From positions 1 through 64,000 of the forward strand of contig JADKAC010000006.1 of the NCBI GenBank assembly GCA_016715425.1: a stretch of 64,000 bases of DNA. Direction: 5' to 3'. Positions 56,452-64,000 of this stretch are shown in pieces. Source of the stretch: Bacteroidota bacterium (GTDB lineage: Bacteria; Bacteroidota; Bacteroidia; Chitinophagales; BACL12). A program made the translations under genes and the position numbers. Every line of letters begins with the position of its first letter. Position 1 is the first letter of the stretch. Under the pieces are notes generated by a model, which was given only the letters and a program-made list of their open reading frames with translations, made no database searches and was not told the DNA's origin.

Positions 56452-59400
56452 ATGAAAAAAATCATACTTCCGATAATTTTAATGTGCTGCATGCAAACTG
56501 TATTCGGGCAAATAAAATCTTTTTCATATGATCCAACAACGTTTTATAAAGAATTAAGTACGTTTCTGAAAGCGAATAATAATGAGGCCGGACAAATTGC
56601 ATGGGATGCGTTTTCAACTCAACTCAACAAAGGGAATATTTCAGCCGAACAAACAGATAAGCTTATTGATTTATGTAATAGCATGCTCGATAAAAAAATG
56701 CGCCCCTCTCCTGCTTTTTCTGAAATGCTAAATGCCGTTACTTCTTTTTTAAACTCCGGCCAAACGTATGATCAATACGATAACTGGATGACAGCTTCTG
56801 CTGAAATTATTAAAACAGGAACCACATCACAGTTTGTAAACTTCATGAAATTCTCCGGTCCATTTTACAGTGAAAGCGCATTATATTTTTCTCAATCAAA
56901 AGTGTGGAGACATGATGCCTATGAATTTCAAATGAAGGTGGAAAATGGTCAACCTGAAATATTTTTTCCTGCATTAAATATTATTGGACAAACCACAGGT
57001 GACAGAACATTTATTTTTAACACCACCGGAACTTACTTCCCACTTGATAATATATTTATTGGCAGTGGAGGTAGAGTTAATTGGATGAAAGCACAATTGG
57101 ATAGTAACAATGTGTATGGAACTCTTGGTGAGTTTACAATCAACTTGGAGAAAGCAGAATTGCGTATTGACTCCATTACATTTAATTACATCGGCTATTT
57201 GAATAAACCACTGCAAGGAACGTATGTAGATAAATTGATTGTGAATCCAGACCCAGGTAAATTTGATTATCCGCAGTTTAAATCTTACGACAATCAAATT
57301 AAAATTGAGAATGTAATTGATAAGGTTGATTACTATGGTAACTTTTTTTTGAAAGGAAATAAAGTAATTGGAGCCTCCGAAGATTCCAGTTATGCACGAC
57401 TAGAATTTCGTGATAATCTTGATCGTAAAGTAATGACTGCCCGATCAAAATCTTTTTTAATAAAACCCGATGATATTTTTTCACAACATGCATCAGTAAC
57501 ATTGCATGTTGGTCAGGATTCAATTTATCATCCGGATGTGAATTTAAATTATAAAGCAAACAATCAAACAGTAACATTATCTCGTGGAGAAATTGGTGCA
57601 GCAGGTGCCGCTTATTACAGTTCGTTTCACAGAATTGATATAGACATAGATCAACTTGTTTGGGCATTGAATGATACTACTTTAGTTATGCGCAATTTAA
57701 GTGGTGGTGGAGAAAAGCGTTCCTATTTTGAAAGTCAGGATTTATTTAGTCAGGATTTATATCAAAGCGTTCAGGCAGTATCTCCTGCAAATCCATTGGT
57801 GCTTATTAAACGCTTTTCAGAAAAATCTGGTACCAGAATTTTAACGGCTTCATCCATTGCTAAAGAAATAAATCCATCACTTACTGTTGATGGTATTCGC
57901 AGTTTATTATATGACATGATGAAATCAGGTTTTATATTTTATGATCCTAATACGAATATGGTGACGGTAAAAGATAAACTGGTGAATTACGTGGATTCCT
58001 ATATTGGCAAAAGAGATTACGATATCATTCAAATGATGTCGCAAACAAAAGGGAATAATGCAGAACTCGATTTAAAAAAATACGATCTGCATATCAATGG
58101 TGTTGATCAGGTTTATCTCAGCGATTCGCAGTTTGTTTTGATTTATCCCATTGAAGGAAAACTATTGATGAAGAAAGACAGAGACATGAATTATGATGGT
58201 CGCACTGTTGGTGGAAATGCAGATTTTGTGGGAACAGGTTTTTATTTTGATTACGATACTTTTAATATTAAAATGACTATGATTGATTCCATGATTTTAT
58301 ATGTAGAGTCAACTGAAACTGATAAATATGGTAATGTATTATATCTACCGGTGAAAACTAACTTCAGTAATTTAAGTGGAGAATTACAAATAGATAGAGC
58401 GGATAATAAATCAAGTAGAAAAAATTTTCCTGAGTATCCGATTTTCCAAAGTTATTCTACTTCAAAAGCAGATTATGAAAAGCCCGAAGTGTTTAATGGT
58501 GTTTATAAAAAAGATGAATTTTTCTTTAAAGCAGATCCCTTTCATGTGGAGCAAATGGATGAGATTGATTACAGAAAAATTGAATTTGGTGGCACCATGA
58601 TTTCCGATGGCATATTTCCGGATTTCCGTGAGAGTTTATCCTTGCAGGAGGATAGATCATTAGGCTTTAAAACAAAAACACCACCGGAAGGATATGCGAT
58701 GTATGGTGGATTGGGAAAATACAACGACAGTATTTATTTGAGTAATGAAGGATTTAAAGGTTCAGGATTAATTGAATTTATGGCTTCGAAATCACGCTCA
58801 TCAAAAATTAATTTTTTTCCAGACAGTACAATTGCTGCTGTAGAAAATTTTGATATTACAAAAACAACAGCAGGCACTGAATTTCCTGCGGTAGATAATA
58901 CTACTGTTGATTTATTATGGATGCCATATAAAGATCAAATGTTTATTCATCAAGGTGAAACACCTTTTAATTTTTTTGATAGTTTAACTACATTAACTGG
59001 AAGTCTGACTGTTACTTCAGGTGGTTTATTAGCGGAAGGAACAATGAAGTGGTTGGATGCTGAATTGTATTCAAACTTATTTGGATTTGGTGCGGAAACG
59101 ATGTTTGCAGATACAGCTTCCATGATTATTAAATCTATTGATCCAAATAAACTTGCATTGCGCATGAATGATGTTAGTGCTTTTGTGGATTTTGGAGAAA
59201 TGACAGGTCATTTTATTTCCAATATTGATACAGTAATGACTGAGATGCCTTTTAATCAATACAAAACTACCATCAACGAATTTGATTGGGATATGACAGC
59301 AGGTATACTAGATTTTAAATCTACAAATAAAGAGTTTGGAAATTTTTATTCTACAAATCCTGAGCAAGATGGATTATGGTTTGAAGGAACCAACGGAAAA

Positions 59401-60930
59401 TTTAATCTTAAAACCTATATACTTGGAGTGGAAGGAGTTCCGCATATTGCAATTGCAGATGCACATGTAATTCCGGATAGCGGTAAAGTATTTATCGAAT
59501 CAGATGCAAAGATGCGTACACTTCAAAATGCAACAATTGTAGCGGATACAATTTATGCATATCATAATATTAAAAAAGCAAACGTAGATATTTATGGTCG
59601 TAATGCAATTGCAGGAAAAGGTGTTTATGAATACACCACACCACAAGGAAAATTACAAGAAATACCTATTGAAGAAATCACTGTAAAAAAATTAAAAGAT
59701 TCTTTAACCAATGTGTATGTTTTTCAATTATTTGCCAAAGGATATGTGCAGGATACTTCAAAATTTGAATTAGAGAAAAAAGTGTTGTTTAAAGGTCCGG
59801 TGGAAGTAAATACCACAGAAGAATTTTTAAGGTTTAAAGGTTATGTAAAATTAGAGGTGAGTGATACTGCAAATTTTAAAACCGATTGGTTTAGAGTGGA
59901 TCAGATAATTGATCCGGCAGAACCTACATTTAATATGAACATTGCAAAATCAGAAAGTAACGACAGTGTGTATGCCGGTGTTTTTAAGCGATTTGATTCT
60001 CCTGTGTTATATACAAGTCTAATGGGCAAACGATATAGCAAAAGTGATCAGATGATTTATGTTGCAAGAGGTGATGGTTACTATGATGAAAATGAATCAA
60101 AATTCTTTTTTGGAAACGTAGAAAAAACATTTGATAATACACTCCCCGGATCATTGATGATTTATGATGATAAAACAGGAGATGTAACTGCGGAAGGACC
60201 TTTGTATTTCGGTATGAAAACTGAAATCGTTGATATAAAATCGTACGGAAGTATTGCAAAAAAAGCAATTGACTCGGTGTATAGTATAAATTCTACACTT
60301 GCATTTAATTTACCTATTGATGAAGAAGTGATGAAAGCAATTGGTGAATTGATTTATAATGGAAATGTGGAAAGTGATTTTATTGATTATTTCAGTTCGC
60401 CATTATTATTAGGAGCTATTTATGAATTGGGTGATGAAAAGCAAAGTGAGAAATTAATGGAATCAGTAAATCAAATCGGATATCTTTCAAAGCCAAAAGA
60501 TATTCCATATTCATTATTAATTACAGGCATTCCTTTAACTTGGGACGAAGGTTCAAAAGCAATTCGTTCCACAGGCTCAACAGGTCAAATTGTATGGATA
60601 GGTCCTCAACAAATAAATCAAAATATTAAAACCTATGTAGAGTTTTCACGCAAGTCAGGAATTGATAATTTTACTCTGTATTTCGAAACACCTTACGAAG
60701 ATTATTTCTATATCACTTACAGAAAAGGACAAATGAAACTCTATACTTCCAGTGATGCAATCAATGAAAAAATATTTACTCTACCCGATAGCAAACGCAC
60801 TATTGAAGCAGATGGAAAACGTTTGGTGTATATGCTGGAATCTAAACCAGCAGTGGGTAAATTTGTACGGCGGATGATGTTGCTAACAGGAGAATCAACG
60901 GGAGAATTGGAAGAGGATACAGATGAGTAG
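56452..60930 (+). CDS. Very large exported protein of unknown function
   Basis: This 1492-residue frame is intact, with a signal peptide (ILPIILMCCMQTVFGQ). A helical stretch (about 20-110) is followed by long beta-rich repeats alternating acidic and aromatic residues (GTYFPLDNIFIGSGGRVNW, YDFYT-like strands, DGLWFEGTNGKFNLKTYILG). The C-terminal part contains FNLPIDEEVMKAIGELIYNG and a final globular region ending GELEEDTDE. There is no T9SS tail and no clear C-terminal barrel strand, so it may stay in the periplasm or on the surface. I do not recognise the family. prmA precedes it. Confidence 0.7.
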   Translation: MKKIILPIILMCCMQTVFGQIKSFSYDPTTFYKELSTFLKANNNEAGQIAWDAFSTQLNKGNISAEQTDKLIDLCNSMLDKKMRPSPAFSEMLNAVTSFLNSGQTYDQYDNWMTASAEIIKTGTTSQFVNFMKFSGPFYSESALYFSQSKVWRHDAYEFQMKVENGQPEIFFPALNIIGQTTGDRTFIFNTTGTYFPLDNIFIGSGGRVNWMKAQLDSNNVYGTLGEFTINLEKAELRIDSITFNYIGYLNKPLQGTYVDKLIVNPDPGKFDYPQFKSYDNQIKIENVIDKVDYYGNFFLKGNKVIGASEDSSYARLEFRDNLDRKVMTARSKSFLIKPDDIFSQHASVTLHVGQDSIYHPDVNLNYKANNQTVTLSRGEIGAAGAAYYSSFHRIDIDIDQLVWALNDTTLVMRNLSGGGEKRSYFESQDLFSQDLYQSVQAVSPANPLVLIKRFSEKSGTRILTASSIAKEINPSLTVDGIRSLLYDMMKSGFIFYDPNTNMVTVKDKLVNYVDSYIGKRDYDIIQMMSQTKGNNAELDLKKYDLHINGVDQVYLSDSQFVLIYPIEGKLLMKKDRDMNYDGRTVGGNADFVGTGFYFDYDTFNIKMTMIDSMILYVESTETDKYGNVLYLPVKTNFSNLSGELQIDRADNKSSRKNFPEYPIFQSYSTSKADYEKPEVFNGVYKKDEFFFKADPFHVEQMDEIDYRKIEFGGTMISDGIFPDFRESLSLQEDRSLGFKTKTPPEGYAMYGGLGKYNDSIYLSNEGFKGSGLIEFMASKSRSSKINFFPDSTIAAVENFDITKTTAGTEFPAVDNTTVDLLWMPYKDQMFIHQGETPFNFFDSLTTLTGSLTVTSGGLLAEGTMKWLDAELYSNLFGFGAETMFADTASMIIKSIDPNKLALRMNDVSAFVDFGEMTGHFISNIDTVMTEMPFNQYKTTINEFDWDMTAGILDFKSTNKEFGNFYSTNPEQDGLWFEGTNGKFNLKTYILGVEGVPHIAIADAHVIPDSGKVFIESDAKMRTLQNATIVADTIYAYHNIKKANVDIYGRNAIAGKGVYEYTTPQGKLQEIPIEEITVKKLKDSLTNVYVFQLFAKGYVQDTSKFELEKKVLFKGPVEVNTTEEFLRFKGYVKLEVSDTANFKTDWFRVDQIIDPAEPTFNMNIAKSESNDSVYAGVFKRFDSPVLYTSLMGKRYSKSDQMIYVARGDGYYDENESKFFFGNVEKTFDNTLPGSLMIYDDKTGDVTAEGPLYFGMKTEIVDIKSYGSIAKKAIDSVYSINSTLAFNLPIDEEVMKAIGELIYNGNVESDFIDYFSSPLLLGAIYELGDEKQSEKLMESVNQIGYLSKPKDIPYSLLITGIPLTWDEGSKAIRSTGSTGQIVWIGPQQINQNIKTYVEFSRKSGIDNFTLYFETPYEDYFYITYRKGQMKLYTSSDAINEKIFTLPDSKRTIEADGKRLVYMLESKPAVGKFVRRMMLLTGESTGELEEDTDE

Positions 60931-61107
60931 TGAGTGGTGAAAATAAATAGGCAATAGGCAATTAGCAATAGGCAATTGTAAATGGTAAATGATAAATGAT
61001 AAAAAATTAATGAGTAATCAATAATGAGTGATGAGTTTTTTTTTGTCAATGGTCAATAGTCAATGTCAATAGCCAACTGCCAATAGCCAATAATTAAAAA
61101 TAAAAAT
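60931..61107. repeat. Low-complexity AATAGGC/AATGAT and CAATAG(C/T)C array
   Basis: Degenerate 7-base units (AATAGGC, AATTAGC, AATGATA) and a second run (TCAATAG, CCAATAG) surround a T9 run at 61036-61044. The T-run may end transcription of the large gene. No gene in this stretch. Confidence 0.6.
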
Positions 61108-61908
61108 ATGCTTCGAAAAATAATTTACATAAGCACAATTGCAATCTTAATTTCAAGTTGTGCGAAGGTGCCGATTACAGGAAGGAAACAAGTAAAACTT
61201 TTACCTGACAGTGAAGTATTGGCAATGAGTTTTCAGCAATACAATGAATTCCTTTCTACTACGAAAACAATTACTAATTCTTCGGATGCAACTATGGTTC
61301 AAAATGTCGGAACCAAACTTTCACAAAGTGTAAAACAAGTTTTAAAATCCAAAGGAATGGAACATGCCCTTGATGGTTTTAAGTGGGAATTTCATTTGAT
61401 AGATAATCCGGAGCCAAATGCTTGGTGTATGCCCGGAGGAAAAGTGGTTGTATATACAGGCATTTTACAATATACTAAAACAGAAGCAGGCCTTGCTGTT
61501 GTGCTTGGTCATGAGGTTGCGCATGCAGTTGCAAAACATGGCAATGAACGCATGAGTCAGGAATTGTTGGCATCTACCGGATATATGGCTTTGGATCTTG
61601 CTCTTTCTAATGAACCTACAGAAACAAGAAATTTATTAATGACTGCTGCCGGTGCCGGAGCAACTGTTGGAATACTATTGCCCTACTCACGCACGCATGA
61701 ATCAGAAGCGGATAGATTGGGATTAATTTTCATGGCATCAGCAGGATATAATCCGGAAGAAGCTGTTGCATTTTGGAAAAGAATGAGTACACAAGGACCA
61801 AGCGTTCCCGAATTCTTAAGTACTCATCCAAGCGACGAAACACGCATTGAAAACATTCAAACTAAATATATGCCCGAGGCAATGGGTTATTATAAACAGG
61901 CAAAATAA
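61108..61908 (+). CDS. M48-family metalloprotease lipoprotein
   Basis: This 266-residue protein has a lipobox LISSC (Cys18), followed by VPITGRKQV, typical of the BepA/LoiP-like group. The zinc site HEVAH is at 135-139, and the third ligand is in ESEAD (Glu198). PEPNAWCMPGG and STHPSDETRIENIQ are also conserved. It degrades misfolded envelope proteins, most likely in the periplasm attached to a membrane. The next gene starts at the base after its stop codon. Confidence 0.92.
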   Translation: MLRKIIYISTIAILISSCAKVPITGRKQVKLLPDSEVLAMSFQQYNEFLSTTKTITNSSDATMVQNVGTKLSQSVKQVLKSKGMEHALDGFKWEFHLIDNPEPNAWCMPGGKVVVYTGILQYTKTEAGLAVVLGHEVAHAVAKHGNERMSQELLASTGYMALDLALSNEPTETRNLLMTAAGAGATVGILLPYSRTHESEADRLGLIFMASAGYNPEEAVAFWKRMSTQGPSVPEFLSTHPSDETRIENIQTKYMPEAMGYYKQAK

Positions 61909-62571
61909 ATGCGTCCGAATATTTTCAAAAAGTATTGCAGCTATCTTTTTGCTTTTCGTCAAGAAAAATTTGAAAGTGCAGTAAGTGGCACACTGGAAGT
62001 ATTGCTTTTTAAAGGACGTTATCAATTGGTAACTAAAAATGCTATCTATTCATTTGAAGACTTATATACCTCGTACGGTCATGCATTAAACTCTATTCGA
62101 TATACACATGTAAAAAATATTTTAGTGCTTGGTTTAGGTTTAGGTAGTATTCCGATAATGCTACAAAAAAAATTGGGTGATACAATTTCAATTACCTCCG
62201 TTGAATTAGATCCTGAAATTATTCGCTGCGCAAAAAAATATTATCCCTCAGCTACAGAATATGATAAATTGAAAATAATTCAGAGTGATGCCTTACAATT
62301 TGTAATGCAAACAAAAGAAAAATTTGATCTGATTACTGTAGATTTATTTATTGATACTTATGTCCCTGAAAAGTTTTTTACACTTGAGTTTCTGCAAAAA
62401 TTAAAAAGTATAATTTCTCCCAACGGCAATCTATTATTCAGCAGATTAAAGGATGGTTATAAATATGAACATGAACTTTGGAAAAATTTGAAAACTGTTT
62501 TTCCGGGAAAGACAGAAATTGAAACAGAGGGTAACAGTATTTTATATTGGAAACCAAATTTCGAATCATGA
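61909..62571 (+). CDS. Spermidine synthase-like SAM methyltransferase
   Basis: This 220-residue protein has a beta-strand N-terminus (YQLVTKNAIYSFEDLYTSYG) like spermidine synthases, then a Rossmann core with motif I ILVLGLGLGSIPIML, SVELDPEIIRCAKKYYP and LITVDLFIDTYVPEKF. The PuT/polyamine aspartates (DGVxQ) are not seen, so it is probably not a true spermidine synthase. It begins immediately after the M48 gene and overlaps the Sua5 start by four bases. Confidence 0.75.
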   Translation: MRPNIFKKYCSYLFAFRQEKFESAVSGTLEVLLFKGRYQLVTKNAIYSFEDLYTSYGHALNSIRYTHVKNILVLGLGLGSIPIMLQKKLGDTISITSVELDPEIIRCAKKYYPSATEYDKLKIIQSDALQFVMQTKEKFDLITVDLFIDTYVPEKFFTLEFLQKLKSIISPNGNLLFSRLKDGYKYEHELWKNLKTVFPGKTEIETEGNSILYWKPNFES

Positions 62572-63521
62572 CAGGAACGGATATCAATTATGCTGCTGAA
62601 TTACTCAGGTCAGGAAAATTAGTTGCCATTCCAACAGAAACAGTTTATGGACTTGCGGCAAATGCATTGAATACAGATGCAGTGATTAAAATTTTTGAAG
62701 CGAAAAACCGCCCTCGTTTTAATCCTGTAATAATTCATATCGGTGATATCTCTCAACTCAGTAATTACGTAATAACTCCTCACCCCGAATTATTACATCT
62801 TGCTAAAATATTTTGGCCGGGGCCACTCACTTTTTTATTTAAAAAAAAACCTACCATACATGATATTGTAACTGCAGGTTTGCCTTATGTTGCAGTGCGC
62901 ATTCCAGATCATCCATTAACCCTTCAACTTCTACAATTAATTAACCTTCCACTTGCAGCCCCAAGTGCTAATCCATTTGGATATATTAGCCCGACTGAAG
63001 CATTTCATGTAGAAACACAATTGGGAAACAAAGTGGATTATATACTGGATGGCGGTTCATGTAAAGTCGGTATTGAATCAACTATTATTAAATTAAACAG
63101 TAAAAATCAGATTGAAATTTTGCGACAAGGATTTATTACCATTCAGGATTTACAATCACAGACACAATTAGAAATAATTATCCCGGAAAAAAACAATCCT
63201 ATTGAAGCACCGGGCATGATGAAACTACATTATGCCCCTTTAAAAAGAATGCTAATAGGAAATATTGAACAAATGCTATTGTCTAATTCGGGTAAAAAAA
63301 TCGGTGTACTTTCTTTTAAAAAAAAATTTAATAATTCTCAAATCATACAACAAGAAGTATTAAGTACACAAGGAGATTTATCCGAAGCTGCCCGAAACCT
63401 TTTTGCTGCCTTGCATCGTCTTGATAACGGCCATTGTGAGATTATCTATACTGAATTATTCCCCCATGATGGAATAGGAATTGCGATCAATGATAAATTA
63501 TATAGAGGTGCTGCCCGATAG
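62568..63521 (+). CDS. tsaC: L-threonylcarbamoyladenylate synthase, Sua5 type
   Basis: This is about 317 residues from MTGTDINYAAELLR (ATGA overlap with the preceding stop). The YrdC domain has LVAIPTETVYGLAANA, NRPRFNPVIIHI and APSANPFGYISPTEA. The C-terminal Sua5 domain is present (APGMMKLHYAP linker, LFAALHRLDNG, GIGIAINDKLYRGA). It makes threonylcarbamoyl-AMP from threonine, bicarbonate and ATP for the t6A tRNA modification. The longer frame start at 62547 lies inside the previous gene and is rejected. Confidence 0.93.
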   Translation: MTGTDINYAAELLRSGKLVAIPTETVYGLAANALNTDAVIKIFEAKNRPRFNPVIIHIGDISQLSNYVITPHPELLHLAKIFWPGPLTFLFKKKPTIHDIVTAGLPYVAVRIPDHPLTLQLLQLINLPLAAPSANPFGYISPTEAFHVETQLGNKVDYILDGGSCKVGIESTIIKLNSKNQIEILRQGFITIQDLQSQTQLEIIIPEKNNPIEAPGMMKLHYAPLKRMLIGNIEQMLLSNSGKKIGVLSFKKKFNNSQIIQQEVLSTQGDLSEAARNLFAALHRLDNGHCEIIYTELFPHDGIGIAINDKLYRGAAR

Positions 63522-63533
63522 TATAGAATTTCT

Positions 63534-63541
63534 TATCTTTA
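63534..63541 (+). promoter_or_regulatory. -7-like box before the final gene
   Basis: TATCTTTA, one base from TAnnTTTG, lies 19 bases before the ATG at 63561. No clear TTG was seen upstream. Confidence 0.35.
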
Positions 63542-63560
63542 AAATCTTAAATATTTAATT

Positions 63561-63956
63561 ATGAAAAAAATAATCTTTATCAGTTTATTATTTGCCATGA
63601 GCACACAGATAGGTTTTTCTCAATCTTATGATATTAATCGCTCTGAAAAAAATAAAAGTTTTGCGCAACAAGTTGATCAGAAATATATTGACTGGTCAAT
63701 ACAATCCATGGAAGAAGCAAATAAACTACTTGCATTAACAGATGAGCAACAAGATGAAATTGTATATATCAATCTTACATTTGGAAAGCGTATGCAGATT
63801 CTACAAGACAAAGGAACTCCTCCCGAAGATTTCAAGAAACATAAAACAGATATTGTTACGTCCGCAATTAATACTTATCCAAGAGTATTGGATGAAAGTC
63901 AATTAGCAATTTTTAATGAAAACAAGGATGCATTAATAGAAAATAGTATCAAGTAA
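63561..63956 (+). CDS. Small exported helical protein of unknown function
   Basis: This 131-residue protein has a signal peptide (IFISLLFAMSTQIGFSQ). The mature part is helical, with LLALTDEQQDEI resembling the LTxxQ motif of CpxP/Spy-type periplasmic proteins, though only one such motif is visible. It should be periplasmic. The last 44 bases of the window after it show nothing. Confidence 0.65.
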   Translation: MKKIIFISLLFAMSTQIGFSQSYDINRSEKNKSFAQQVDQKYIDWSIQSMEEANKLLALTDEQQDEIVYINLTFGKRMQILQDKGTPPEDFKKHKTDIVTSAINTYPRVLDESQLAIFNENKDALIENSIK

Positions 63957-64000
63957 AAAAAAATTATTTTAAAATATTTTAAAAGACCGTGTCCAAATAC

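Noticed and set aside
60931..61107. Low-complexity CAATAG array as CRISPR or inverted repeat
   Set aside because: Units are degenerate and contiguous; the two runs are not reverse complements, so they form no stem.
61909..62571. True spermidine synthase
   Set aside because: The polyamine-binding DGVxQ-type motif is missing, so only the methyltransferase-like fold is claimed.
1..64000. tRNA and rRNA genes
   Set aside because: No cloverleaf or conserved rRNA segments were noticed by eye; a covariance-model scan would settle it.

Overview
The window is AT-rich bacterial DNA from a member of the Bacteroidota, most likely the Chitinophagia/Saprospiria side. Support: three secreted proteins end in type IX secretion (T9SS) sorting tails, porT lies next to ubiE, rpmE2 and the alternative GlmU are of the Bacteroidota kind, several genes have TTG-N19-21-TAnnTTTG-like promoters, and most genes lack a Shine-Dalgarno sequence. 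The family-level placement is inference.

Positions 1-11,080 are an accessory region with broken reading frames. A RloC/PrrC-like AAA_13 ATPase is followed by a type I-like restriction-modification set (hsdR, then an hsdM whose C-terminus carries one specificity domain), a Ser/Thr kinase, a TPR protein and a Coq4-like protein. Protein conservation is high, but frames break repeatedly. The breaks I could resolve fall mostly at homopolymers (one base gained or lost), and their density falls from left to right. That looks like uncorrected sequencing indels rather than ancient decay. Two homologous ~132-bp attC-like sites (2428-2560 and 10214-10345) bracket the R-M/kinase/TPR block. The first bases after site A are complementary (13 of 14) to the R''-like bases of site B, as integron cassettes would require.

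Positions 11,106-16,000 hold mobile-element remnants: the 3' end of a group II intron, two 5' ends resembling IS1182-family elements, and several families of hairpin repeats. Intact DUF1801, TRIC-channel and DUF1254 genes lie among them.

Positions 16-42 kb hold intact genes, many for exported proteins: two DUF1254/DUF1214 lipoproteins, a TetR regulator, DedA, tandem secreted SGNH-like proteins, azurin, a PLP decarboxylase, two DEAD-box RNA helicases, a 1251-residue G8-domain protein, outer-membrane barrels and a MATE pump.

Positions 42-64 kb are mostly core genes in tight operons: DUF3822-rsmD-coaD; pyrE-(membrane protein)-WD40-dcd; ubiE-porT; engB; rpmE2; GlmU-like; tpiA-prmA; and an M48 protease, methyltransferase and Sua5 run. 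A small defence-like insert at 47.4-49.7 kb interrupts this block. It holds a possible AbiC-like membrane protein, mazEF between 120-bp direct repeats, and an MNT nucleotidyltransferase whose HEPN partner is cut off after about 18 codons at a heptanucleotide repeat. No rRNA, tRNA or CRISPR array was seen.
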